Assembly: GCA_035264885.1 (NCBI GenBank)
Contig: DATFPK010000129.1
Location: 1 to 37,262, forward strand
Reading direction: 5' to 3'
Length of the DNA: 37,262 nucleotides
Source of the DNA: DATFPK01 sp035264885
GTDB lineage: Bacteria; Actinomycetota; Thermoleophilia; Solirubrobacterales; 70-9
The notes under the pieces are model-generated. The model made no database searches. It had not been told where the DNA came from and worked only from the letters and a program-made list of their open reading frames with translations. The translations under genes were made by a program, and so were the position numbers. Positions 21,344 to 29,107 of this stretch are shown here, piece after piece (position 1 is the first letter of the stretch; every line of letters starts with the position of its first letter).

Positions 21344-22201
21344 ATGTTCAAGCAACCGATGACCGAGCCCAGACAGGCACCCGAGACGATCCGCCTCCAG
21401 GCGACGCGCGGCTTCAGCCGCGTCCTCGCGCCGCGCGAGCTCTGGCGCTACCGCGACCTCGCCTACCAGATCGCCGCCCGCGACATCACCGTCCGCTACC
21501 GTCAGACGGCGCTCGGAGCCGCCTGGGCCATCCTTCAGCCGATCGGCTTCATGGTCGTCTTCTCGCTGCTTTTCGGCCGCCTGGCCGGCATCTCCTCCGA
21601 CGGCCTCCCCTACGCCCTCTTCAGCCTCGCCGGTCTGGTCCCGTGGACCTTCTTCTCAACGACGCTGACCCTCGGCGCCGACAGCCTCGTCATGAACCAG
21701 GAGCTGGTCTCGAAGATCTACTTCCCGCGGATCTTCCTGCCGGTAGGGGTGATCGCCGCCGGCATGGTCGACCTGGCGATCGCGACGACGATCCTCTTCG
21801 TCGTCGTCCTCGTCTACGGAATCGTCCCTCCGCTGGCCGTGCTCACCCTGCCGCTCCTGATCCTGATCCTGCTGGCGACGGCACTCGGCGTCACCGCTTT
21901 CCTCGCCGCGGTGAACGTGCGCTACCGCGACGTCCGTTACGTCGTGCCGTTCACGGTCCAGATGTGGCTCTTCATCACCCCGATCGCCTACCCGAGCAGC
22001 CTGCTGGACGAGCCGCTGCGGACCCTTTCCGCGGTCAATCCGCTCGTCGGCGTCGTCGAGGGCTTCCGCTGGGCGGTGCTGGGCAGCGTCGACGCGCCGC
22101 TCGGCCTGATCGCAATCTCGGGCCTCTCCGCGGTTGTGATCGTGATCGCCGGCCTCGCCTACTTCGACCGGGTGGAGCGCAGCTTCGCCGACCTGATCTG
22201 A
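21344..22201 (+). CDS. ABC-2 type polysaccharide export permease (Wzm/TagG-like)
   Basis: 285 residues, usual length for O-antigen and teichoic acid exporter permeases. The N-terminal amphipathic region RELWRYRDLAYQIAARDITVRYRQT is characteristic of the ABC2_membrane family. About six transmembrane segments follow (AAWAILQPIGFMVVFSLLFG to the last, ISGLSAVVIVIAGLAYFDRV). ATG 21344 is chosen; an ATG at 21302 would overlap the divergent GT4 start, and one at 21359 is also possible. The ATPase gene begins 2 nt after its stop. Exports a completed, lipid-linked polysaccharide across the membrane with the ATPase. Confidence 0.92.
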   Translation: MFKQPMTEPRQAPETIRLQATRGFSRVLAPRELWRYRDLAYQIAARDITVRYRQTALGAAWAILQPIGFMVVFSLLFGRLAGISSDGLPYALFSLAGLVPWTFFSTTLTLGADSLVMNQELVSKIYFPRIFLPVGVIAAGMVDLAIATTILFVVVLVYGIVPPLAVLTLPLLILILLATALGVTAFLAAVNVRYRDVRYVVPFTVQMWLFITPIAYPSSLLDEPLRTLSAVNPLVGVVEGFRWAVLGSVDAPLGLIAISGLSAVVIVIAGLAYFDRVERSFADLI

Positions 22202-22203
22202 CC

Positions 22204-23457
22204 GTGGCCGGAGTCGCGATCGAGACCGACGGGCTGGGCAAGAGCTATGTCCTCGGCCTGCACCAGATGGGCAACCTGCGCGAGACAGTCACGGAGGCGG
22301 CGCGGCATCCGCTCAGGACCTTTGCCAGGCGCCGCCGCCTGGCGAAGGAAGCCGACGTCCTCTGGGCCCTGCGCGACATCTCGATCTCGGTCGAGCACGG
22401 CGACGTCCTCGGCCTGATCGGCCACAACGGCGCCGGCAAGAGCACCTTGCTGAAGATCATCTCGCGGATAACCGAGCCCTCCGAGGGCTGGGCCGACGTC
22501 ACCGGCCGGGTCGGCTCGCTGCTCGAGGTCGGCACCGGCTTCCACCCCGAGCTGACCGGCCGCGAGAACGTCTTCCTGAACGGGGCAATCCTCGGCATGC
22601 GGCGCGGCGAGATCCGCCGCCGCTTCGACGAGATCGTCGAATTCGCCGAGGTCGAGCGGTTTCTCGACACTCCGGTCAAGCGCTACTCGAGCGGGATGTC
22701 CGTCCGGCTGGCCTTCGCCGTCGCCGCCCATCTGGAGCCCGAGATCCTCCTCGTGGACGAGGTCCTGGCGGTGGGCGACGCGACTTTCCAGCGCAAGTCC
22801 CTGGACAAGATGGCGCAGGTGGCGCGGGAGGGCCGGACGGTCGTCTTCGTCTCCCACAACCTCGGGATCATCCGCGCCCTCTGCACGCGCGGCATCCTGC
22901 TCGACCGCGGCCAGATCGTCGCCGACGCCCCCGTCGAGGACGCGATCGACCGCTACCTGGAGATGCTCGAGCGCGCCGCGTCGGAGGACCTCCTCGACCG
23001 CGCGGACCGCGACCCCACCGGCAAGGGCGCCACAAGGATCCGCCATGTCGCGATCCGCGACGCGAGCAGCGGGCAGCCCGACGTGGTCGTCGGCGGCCGC
23101 CAGGCGACCGTGACCGTCGAGGTCACCGAGGTGCTGCCGGAGATGCAGTGCCGGCTGCTGATCGTCAACAGCCTCGGCCAGCCGGTGACCCGGCTCGACA
23201 GCGAAGTCTCCTCGGCCGGAGACCGGCGGGACTCCGGCGTGGGCCCGACGATCGAGTGTCAGATCGACTCGCTGCCCCTGCTTCCCGGCCGCTACCGGAT
23301 CGACGTCCGGGTGAAGGCCCGCGAACGGGTCCAGGACGGGCTCCTGGGCGCCGCCTACTTCGACGTGCAGCCGGGCGTTATCGAGGGTCGCCCGATGCCC
23401 GCCCACGGCTCCGACGGCGACGTGATGCTGCCCCACACCTGGCGGCTGCCGGCCTGA
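22204..23457 (+). CDS. ABC transporter ATPase with C-terminal Wzt-like domain
   Basis: 417 residues. ATPase domain (~3-260): Walker A GHNGAGKST at 73-81, signature YSSGM at 161-165, Walker B ILLVDEVL at 181-188, switch His218. Residues ~268-417 form a beta-rich domain (TVTVEVTEVLPEMQCRLLIV, PLLPGRYRIDVRV) in the position of the Wzt carbohydrate-binding domain that recognises the chain terminus before export. The start is GTG at 22204, directly after the permease stop. The frame continues far upstream of the GTG but that part overlaps the permease and GT4 genes and is not coding. Powers the exporter. Confidence 0.93.
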   Translation: MAGVAIETDGLGKSYVLGLHQMGNLRETVTEAARHPLRTFARRRRLAKEADVLWALRDISISVEHGDVLGLIGHNGAGKSTLLKIISRITEPSEGWADVTGRVGSLLEVGTGFHPELTGRENVFLNGAILGMRRGEIRRRFDEIVEFAEVERFLDTPVKRYSSGMSVRLAFAVAAHLEPEILLVDEVLAVGDATFQRKSLDKMAQVAREGRTVVFVSHNLGIIRALCTRGILLDRGQIVADAPVEDAIDRYLEMLERAASEDLLDRADRDPTGKGATRIRHVAIRDASSGQPDVVVGGRQATVTVEVTEVLPEMQCRLLIVNSLGQPVTRLDSEVSSAGDRRDSGVGPTIECQIDSLPLLPGRYRIDVRVKARERVQDGLLGAAYFDVQPGVIEGRPMPAHGSDGDVMLPHTWRLPA

Positions 23458-23461
23458 GCGC

Positions 23462-24787
23462 TCAGCGCCGGGCGGCGGAGCCGCTTGCGAGCGCCTCTCG
23501 CGTGGCGTGCATGCCGCCGACGATCGCGTCCTCCATCGCCGAGTACTCCCAGTTGCCGTAGCGGCCGGCGGCGAAGATGCCGCGCTCCTCGAGCGCCTCC
23601 CGGAGGGCGGCGCGCGCGCCCGAGGTCGCGCGGTCGTGGATCACGTAGGCGGTCTCGATCCGAACCGGCAGCACCGTCTCGACCGCGGTTCGATCATCGA
23701 TCACGCCGGCACCGAGCAGGTCCCCGATCGCGGCGTCGACCACCTCCGCCTCGGCGGCCTCCGGGCCGTGTGCGACCTCGACGTACATCCCCTCGCGCCC
23801 GGGGGGCGCCATCGACTCCGCGAAGCGGGCGTAGAACCCGAACCGGTAGCTGGCGAAGCGCTCCTCGGGCAGGTAGACCCACTGGTGGCTTGCGAAGGCG
23901 GGGTTCGCGTCGCGGACGCCGACGTTCACGCAGGTCACCGAGTTCGCGCGCAGCTCGCGGCGGCGCTCCAGCCGCTCGTCGGCCGGCGTGACGATCGCCG
24001 CCAGCTCCGGCAGAGGCTGGGTGGCGACGACCGCCCTCCGGTAGGAGAACTCCCGCCCGTCCCCGCTCCGGACGATCCGCGCCTCGGTGTCGACGGCGGT
24101 GACCGGCGCGCCGGTGACGAGGTTGGGGACGAGGCGGGCCAGGCCCCTGCTCATGGTCGCGATCCCTCCCTGTCGCGGGTAGAGGAAGGAGCGGTTGTAG
24201 CCCGTCTGCCGGGTCCGCTTCTGCGCCGCCCCCTGCCGGATCTCCTCGATGCCGGGCCGGGGCACGAAGCGGCCCAGCCACTCGCAGGTCAGGTCGCCCA
24301 CCGGGACGGTCGAGAGCTTCTCGTTGTAGGGCACCATGAACCAGCGGCCGATCCCGTCCCCGAGGTTGGCCGTGATCCAGCTGCCGAAGTCGTTCAGCAG
24401 CTCGGGGTCTTCGTAGCCTGGCGCCTCCTCGGGGAGCAGCTCGACGCACTCTCGCCGCACCCGCTCCGGCGCGTAGGCCAGGTGGAGCTGGAACGGGTAC
24501 GGGATGAAAGCGTTCTCGAGGTAGATGACGGAGTCGCGGTCGATCCGGTTCCAGTCCTCGGCGCTCGTCGCCCGCTCGACCAGGGCGACGGCCTCGGGGT
24601 CCGAGAGGTGCAGCAGGTGGCCGGAGCAGTCGAACGTGTAGCCGTCCTGCTCGAAGCTGCGGGTCAACCCGCCCGCCTCTCCGGCGGCTTCGAGCACGAC
24701 CGCGCTTGCCCCCTTCTCCTGGGCCTCGATCGCGGCGCTCAGCCCGGCCGGGCCGCCACCGATCACGACGATGTCGAATTCGTCCAT
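23462..24787 (-). CDS. FAD-dependent oxidoreductase, UDP-galactopyranose mutase / protoporphyrinogen-oxidase-like
   Basis: 441 residues. The N-terminal Rossmann FAD site is VVIGGGPAGLSAAIEA (GGGPAG at 10-15), with LEAAGEAGGLTRSF as the second flavin-contact segment. The middle contains FIPYPFQLHLAYAPERV and WFMVPYNEKLSTVPVGDLTCEWLG, matching amine-oxidase/UGM-like flavoproteins found in polysaccharide loci. The C-terminus GIFAAGRYGNWEYSAMEDAIVGG is the flavin-binding closing motif. It may convert a UDP-sugar ring form or oxidise a sugar. The ATG at 24787 follows the GT2-deacetylase stop by 17 nt. It is convergent with the ABC ATPase, with 4 bp between stops. Last gene of the large operon. Confidence 0.85.
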   Translation of the reverse strand: MDEFDIVVIGGGPAGLSAAIEAQEKGASAVVLEAAGEAGGLTRSFEQDGYTFDCSGHLLHLSDPEAVALVERATSAEDWNRIDRDSVIYLENAFIPYPFQLHLAYAPERVRRECVELLPEEAPGYEDPELLNDFGSWITANLGDGIGRWFMVPYNEKLSTVPVGDLTCEWLGRFVPRPGIEEIRQGAAQKRTRQTGYNRSFLYPRQGGIATMSRGLARLVPNLVTGAPVTAVDTEARIVRSGDGREFSYRRAVVATQPLPELAAIVTPADERLERRRELRANSVTCVNVGVRDANPAFASHQWVYLPEERFASYRFGFYARFAESMAPPGREGMYVEVAHGPEAAEAEVVDAAIGDLLGAGVIDDRTAVETVLPVRIETAYVIHDRATSGARAALREALEERGIFAAGRYGNWEYSAMEDAIVGGMHATREALASGSAARR

Positions 24788-24804
24788 TCGCGCACCCGTG
24801 GCGT

Positions 24805-26448
24805 TCAGTCGCCCCCGAACCAGACCTTGCGGAGGAAGCGCATCATGCCATCCGGTCCCTTCACCTCGATCCGCGGGATCCGCAGGGGATCGTCCCCTTG
24901 CAGGGCGATCCGCGCCTCCGCCGTGCAGGCGCCGACGAACCGTCCGCGCTCCGCCGCCGCCACGGCCGCGGCGTTGTGGAGCCCGTAGGGATAGGCGAAG
25001 ACCGCCACGTCCTCCCCCAGCGCACCTTCCAGCTCGCGCCGGGAACCTCCGACCTCGCGGTCCAGGTCCTCCTCCGGCAGCCCGAGGAGGCGCGGGTGCG
25101 TCCTGGTGTGGGCGCCCGGCCGCACCCCGTGCTCCCGGAGCCGCCGGGCCTCCTCGGCCGACAGGAGCGGCCGGTCCCTGACCGAGCTGTCGCCGTCCCA
25201 GTCGCTTCGCTCCCCCAGCTTCGAGCTGACCAGGAAGAGCGTCGCGGGGATACCCCGCCGGCGCAGGACCGGCGCCGCGACCTCGAGGTTGTCCCTGTAG
25301 CCGTCGTCGAGGGTGATCGCGACCGCGCGGCGCGGCAACGGCTCGCCCTCGCGCAGCAGCCGGGCGAGCTCCTCGAAGGCGATCACCCGGTAGCCGACCG
25401 CCCGAAGCAGCCGCATCTGCCGGACGAAGGAGCGGCGCGGCATGACGAAGCGGCCGCCCTGGTCGGCGTCCGTGAACGCGTGGTACATCAGGACCGGCAC
25501 GCCGCGCGTGGTCCGCAGCCAGCCGCGCCTGGTCACGCCGCTCCTCACCCCGTGCCAGAACGCGTAGCGGAAGGCAAACGACGACCAGATGTAGCGCCGC
25601 TCCTCGCCGGGGACCAGGCTGTCGAGCCGGGCGAGGAAGACCGGAGGGACGCGCAGCGCCAAGAAGAGCCGGCGCAACGTGACCTCGCGGGCGCTGGGCT
25701 CGTTGAACCAGGTCAGGAGCCGCCGCCGCACCCCCGGCCGGGTCTCGGCGAACTGGACGCAGATGCGGCCGAAGTGGGATTCCTTGGCGAGCAGGCCCGG
25801 CCCCGGCTTGTCGTCGTGGTGGACGGCCACCGCGCCCGCGAGGTACCGGATCTCGCATCCGGCCTCGACCAGGCGGTAGCCGAGGTCGATGTCGCCGGCC
25901 GCCTCGAGGCCCGGGTCGAAGCCCCCGGCCCCGATCACGGCGTCGCGCCGGGTCGACATGTTGGCGCCGTAGCAGTCGGCCCAATCGGCATCGCGCTCCG
26001 CGAGGTCGTCATAGCGCAGGTTCCAGATCCGCGCGAAGGCCTGCGCGTGCCGGTCCCGGTCCGGCGGGACCGCCTGGAGGAGCCGGCCGATGCCGACGAG
26101 GCGCCGGCTATCGCGGTGCGCGACGGCGTGCGCCGCGATCAGTCCCGGATCGGCCACAACGTCGTCGTCGAGATGCAGGCAGACGGGCGCGCCGGCGGCG
26201 CGGACGCCAGCGTTCTGCGCCGACGCCCAGCCACCCTGGTCGAGGCGGATCACGCGAAGGCCGAAGGGGACGTCGAGCGACTCGGCCATCTCGGCGGTCC
26301 CGTCCGTGGAGCCGTCGTCGCAGACGATCACCTCGAAGGTCGCCGGGTCCTGGGTCTGCTCGGCGAGCGACTCCAGGCAGCGGCGCAGGGTCTCGCGCCG
26401 GTTGTGGCTGGGAATCACCACCGAGACCTCGAGGCGCCCGTCGCTCAC
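24805..26448 (-). CDS. Fusion: GT2 glycosyltransferase + NodB-type polysaccharide deacetylase
   Basis: 547 residues. The GT2 domain (~7-240) has VSVVIPSHNRRETL, VIVCDDGSTDGT and the metal site HLDDDVV (94-96). A helical linker (~240-315) leads to a NodB deacetylase domain: GVPVLMYHAF, TLDDGYRDN with Asp381-Asp382, HTRTH with His447 and His451 as metal ligands, FAYPYG at 484-489. It may add an N-acetylated sugar and remove its acetyl group, or the deacetylase may act on a separate chain. With no signal peptide the deacetylase side should be cytoplasmic, unlike most NodB enzymes. GTG 26448 overlaps the upstream stop as GTGA. Confidence 0.92.
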   Translation of the reverse strand: MSDGRLEVSVVIPSHNRRETLRRCLESLAEQTQDPATFEVIVCDDGSTDGTAEMAESLDVPFGLRVIRLDQGGWASAQNAGVRAAGAPVCLHLDDDVVADPGLIAAHAVAHRDSRRLVGIGRLLQAVPPDRDRHAQAFARIWNLRYDDLAERDADWADCYGANMSTRRDAVIGAGGFDPGLEAAGDIDLGYRLVEAGCEIRYLAGAVAVHHDDKPGPGLLAKESHFGRICVQFAETRPGVRRRLLTWFNEPSAREVTLRRLFLALRVPPVFLARLDSLVPGEERRYIWSSFAFRYAFWHGVRSGVTRRGWLRTTRGVPVLMYHAFTDADQGGRFVMPRRSFVRQMRLLRAVGYRVIAFEELARLLREGEPLPRRAVAITLDDGYRDNLEVAAPVLRRRGIPATLFLVSSKLGERSDWDGDSSVRDRPLLSAEEARRLREHGVRPGAHTRTHPRLLGLPEEDLDREVGGSRRELEGALGEDVAVFAYPYGLHNAAAVAAAERGRFVGACTAEARIALQGDDPLRIPRIEVKGPDGMMRFLRKVWFGGD

Positions 26449-27878
26449 CGGACCCCGACCTCGCCGGCGATCAGCGCCAGGAAGAAGATCCCGCGCACGT
26501 CGCGCTCGGGGGGGTCCCCGCCCGCCTCCATCGCGAGGTGCTCGTAGTCGATCAGAGCCAGGACGACCCAGGCCAGCAGCCGCAGGCGCGGGTAGAGGGC
26601 CTGATCGATGCCGAGCGCGTGGCAGTACCGGGCCACGCAGCGCTCGGCCACGGCGCCCTCGGGCGTCGATGGGTCCAGGAGGCGCGCGTGGAGCCTGGCG
26701 ACGAGGTCGTGGTCCACCCGCCCGGCGAAAGCGCCCTCCATGTCGAGGAGCGAGCCGGCGAGGAAGTAGGCGAGGTCCGTGCACGGCAGTCCGTGGGGCT
26801 CGCTCGTCTCCCAGTCCACGGCGGCCACCTGACCGTCCGCGCCGAGCACGAGGTTCCAGGGTCCGCAGTCGCGGTGCTCCCAGACCAGCGGTAGCTCCCC
26901 CAAGCCGCTCAGCAGGTCACGGACCCGGCGCACGGTGTCCTCGCCGGTGACCGGCCCGAAGATCTCCTCGAACCGGTCGAGGGGACCCGTCACCAGGCGG
27001 CGCTCCCAGCGCTCCGCTGGCTGCGGACTGGGGCTGCCGGCCAGCGAGATGAGCCAGCGCGTCACCCGCCCGGCCAGGTCCTCGAACGTGTCCGGTGTGA
27101 GGAGCGACCGGATGCCGGGCCCGTCGAGGCGGGACTGCGCGACCGCGCTTCGGCCGGCGCGCCGCCCCGTGGCGAGCAGGCGCGGGACGCCGCGCAGATC
27201 CGGCCGCTCGCGGCCGAGCCGGCCCAGGACCTCCCCCTCTCGCTCGACCGCCGCGTCCGTCGCCGCGACGCGGGAGAACTTGACGAGGACGTCTGGATCG
27301 GTCTCGCCTGGGCCGAAGGCCAGGCCGACGACCTTGCTGATCCGCCGCCAGCCGGGGGAGAGCAGCAGCAGGGCCCTGCCCGCGAGCAGCTCGGCGAATG
27401 CGTCGCTGTCGGGATCGCCCGCACCGCCGTACCGCGCGATCGCGTAGACGGGGGCGAGGACACCCGCCGGCTCCGCCGCCCGCCAGAGCGGGCGCAGGAT
27501 GGCCCGGCGGCGGTCCGCGGTAGGGCGTCTGGCGAGCAGGTGAGAGAGCACGCGGGGCTCCTCGAGCGGCAGCCAGAACTCCGCGGCGCGGCGGGACGAG
27601 GGGCCGGGCCAGTACAGGGCGACGTCGTCGAAGCGGGCGCGGCGAAGGCGTGAGCGGGCGCGCTGCACTCCGCGCAGCCGCGGGCGGCGCCAGACGCAGA
27701 GCACCTCGCCGCCGTCGGCGAGGGCCGCCCGCGCCGCACGCAGCGTCCGCGCCCGGGGGAACCCGGTGACGACCAGGGTCCCGCGACCGGGAGCCCCCGA
27801 CTGCCGCAGCAGGAACCTCCAGTCGTCGCGCCTCAGGGCCTCGTTGCCCGCTCCGGCGTCGATCGGCTCCGTGCTCAT
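26445..27878 (-). CDS. APH/choline-kinase-like phosphotransferase with methyltransferase-remnant-like N-terminal domain
   Basis: 477 residues. The C-terminal half (~180-477) is an APH-type kinase fold: Lys200 in VLVKFSR as the nucleotide lysine, the catalytic HRDCGPWN (335-342, Asp337 and Asn342), and VDWE (354-357) in the DFG position. The N-terminal ~150 residues (TLVVTGFPRARTLRAARAALADGGEVLCVW, RFDDVALYWPGPSSRRAAEFWLPL) resemble the second half of a class I methyltransferase without the SAM motif. It probably phosphorylates a sugar or alcohol group on a glycan precursor; aminoglycoside resistance is not implied. ATG 27878 overlaps the upstream stop as ATGA. Confidence 0.8.
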   Translation of the reverse strand: MSTEPIDAGAGNEALRRDDWRFLLRQSGAPGRGTLVVTGFPRARTLRAARAALADGGEVLCVWRRPRLRGVQRARSRLRRARFDDVALYWPGPSSRRAAEFWLPLEEPRVLSHLLARRPTADRRRAILRPLWRAAEPAGVLAPVYAIARYGGAGDPDSDAFAELLAGRALLLLSPGWRRISKVVGLAFGPGETDPDVLVKFSRVAATDAAVEREGEVLGRLGRERPDLRGVPRLLATGRRAGRSAVAQSRLDGPGIRSLLTPDTFEDLAGRVTRWLISLAGSPSPQPAERWERRLVTGPLDRFEEIFGPVTGEDTVRRVRDLLSGLGELPLVWEHRDCGPWNLVLGADGQVAAVDWETSEPHGLPCTDLAYFLAGSLLDMEGAFAGRVDHDLVARLHARLLDPSTPEGAVAERCVARYCHALGIDQALYPRLRLLAWVVLALIDYEHLAMEAGGDPPERDVRGIFFLALIAGEVGVR

Positions 27879-29107
27879 CGCCCCGCCTGACTTCCACGTG
27901 TCGCCTGCGCCTCCTCGTAAACGGCCGTCAGCCGGTGGCCCCAGGCCTCCGGGCTGTGGTGGCGCTCGGCGAAGGCTCGCGCCTCCCGGCCCAGCTGATG
28001 GCGAACCGCGCCGTCGCGAAGCAGGCTCGCGGTCGCCGCGGCAACGGCCTCGCGGCCCTCGGCGACGGCAAGGGGCGGGTCGGGGTCGAGCGCGTTCATG
28101 CCCTCCGCCCCGCGCGGCGTCGTGACCACGGCCTTGCCGGCGGCCATCGCCCCCAGCACCTTCATCCGCATGCCGCCGCCGATCCGTACCGGCGCGCAGA
28201 CGACCGCGGCCTCCTCCAGGTGCGCGCGCACCGACGGGGCGTCGGGAACGAGCTCCACCGCGGGACCCGCCAGGGCCCGGGTCTCGCGGGGCATCGATTT
28301 GCCGACTAGCCGCAGGCGCGCTCCGGGGGCCTCGGCCTCGACCCGGGGCAGGATCTCCTCGGCCAGCCAGCGAGCGGTGTCGCGGTTGGGCGCGTGGGTG
28401 AAGTCGCCGACGAAGAGCATCAACCCGTCGCGCTCGCGCTCGGGCTCGACTGCCGGCGGCACGACCAGGCCGAACGGGTTGACCCGCACCCGGGGCCCGA
28501 CCTCCGGCGCCAGCTGCTCGACCGATCGCGCATCGCGGGCGCTGAACACCTGGAGGAGGCCGAACCGGCCCCAGGCGCGCGGCTGCGCGCGGGTGAGGCG
28601 GCGCCACTCGACCTCGGCGAAGAGGTGTCCCGGCAGACTCCCCTCCGTGCCGCTCAGGCGCACCGGCCGTGGGCGGCGCACCTCGTGCTCCGTCAGGACC
28701 CTGGGGACCCCGGGCGGGTAGCGGAAGCCGGCCATCGAGGAGTCCTCGGCGACGACGACGTCGAAGGGCTGGACTGCCGCCGCGTCGATCTCCCGCTGGA
28801 TCCCCGGCGCCGCGAACCAGACGGTACGCCAGGCGGACCCCCGCAGCCAACCCGCCGCGAGGCGGGCGCGGCGACCCCAGCGACCCCGCCCGGGCGGGGG
28901 ACGGCGCCGGTCGGCGAGCCGCACCTCCAGGTCGGTCCGGTGCTCGAACGCCGCCGCGGCCGCCCCCTCGCCGGGCTCGTCGCCGACCGCGGTCACGAGG
29001 GTCACCTCGTGCCGGCCGCTCAGCGCCTCGACCTGGGCGTGGAGGAGCTGCGGGATCGCCGGCCCCTCCTCGCGGGGGACCATGGGGACGACGAGCAGGA
29101 TCCTCAT
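27875..29107 (-). CDS. GT4 family glycosyltransferase
   Basis: 410 residues, GT-B fold. The N-terminus MRILLVVPMVPREEGPAIPQ begins directly with the first beta-strand. The C-terminal donor domain has LMLFVGDFTHAPNRDTARWL, RLRLVGKSMP, APVRIGGGMRMKVLGAMAAGKAVVTTPRGAEGM, the signature of Glyco_trans_1_4/4_4 proteins. It overlaps the flippase gene and the phosphotransferase gene by 4 nt (ATGA) on each side, so it is part of a coupled operon. Donor and linkage unknown. Confidence 0.92.
   Translation of the reverse strand: MRILLVVPMVPREEGPAIPQLLHAQVEALSGRHEVTLVTAVGDEPGEGAAAAAFEHRTDLEVRLADRRRPPPGRGRWGRRARLAAGWLRGSAWRTVWFAAPGIQREIDAAAVQPFDVVVAEDSSMAGFRYPPGVPRVLTEHEVRRPRPVRLSGTEGSLPGHLFAEVEWRRLTRAQPRAWGRFGLLQVFSARDARSVEQLAPEVGPRVRVNPFGLVVPPAVEPERERDGLMLFVGDFTHAPNRDTARWLAEEILPRVEAEAPGARLRLVGKSMPRETRALAGPAVELVPDAPSVRAHLEEAAVVCAPVRIGGGMRMKVLGAMAAGKAVVTTPRGAEGMNALDPDPPLAVAEGREAVAAATASLLRDGAVRHQLGREARAFAERHHSPEAWGHRLTAVYEEAQATRGSQAGR

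Noticed and set aside
20251..22203. Upstream two-thirds of a very long plus-strand frame that ends as the ABC ATPase
   Set aside because: It lies opposite the GT4 gene and over the permease in another frame. The translation becomes protein-like only after GTG 22204, where the ATPase begins.
26449..26784. N-terminal extension of the GT2-deacetylase frame
   Set aside because: Arg/Pro-rich sequence overlapping the phosphotransferase; GTG 26448 in a GTGA overlap gives a normal GT2 start.
26445..27878. Aminoglycoside resistance gene
   Set aside because: The APH fold is shared by many small-molecule kinases. The location in a glycan operon and the extra N-terminal domain speak against antibiotic modification.
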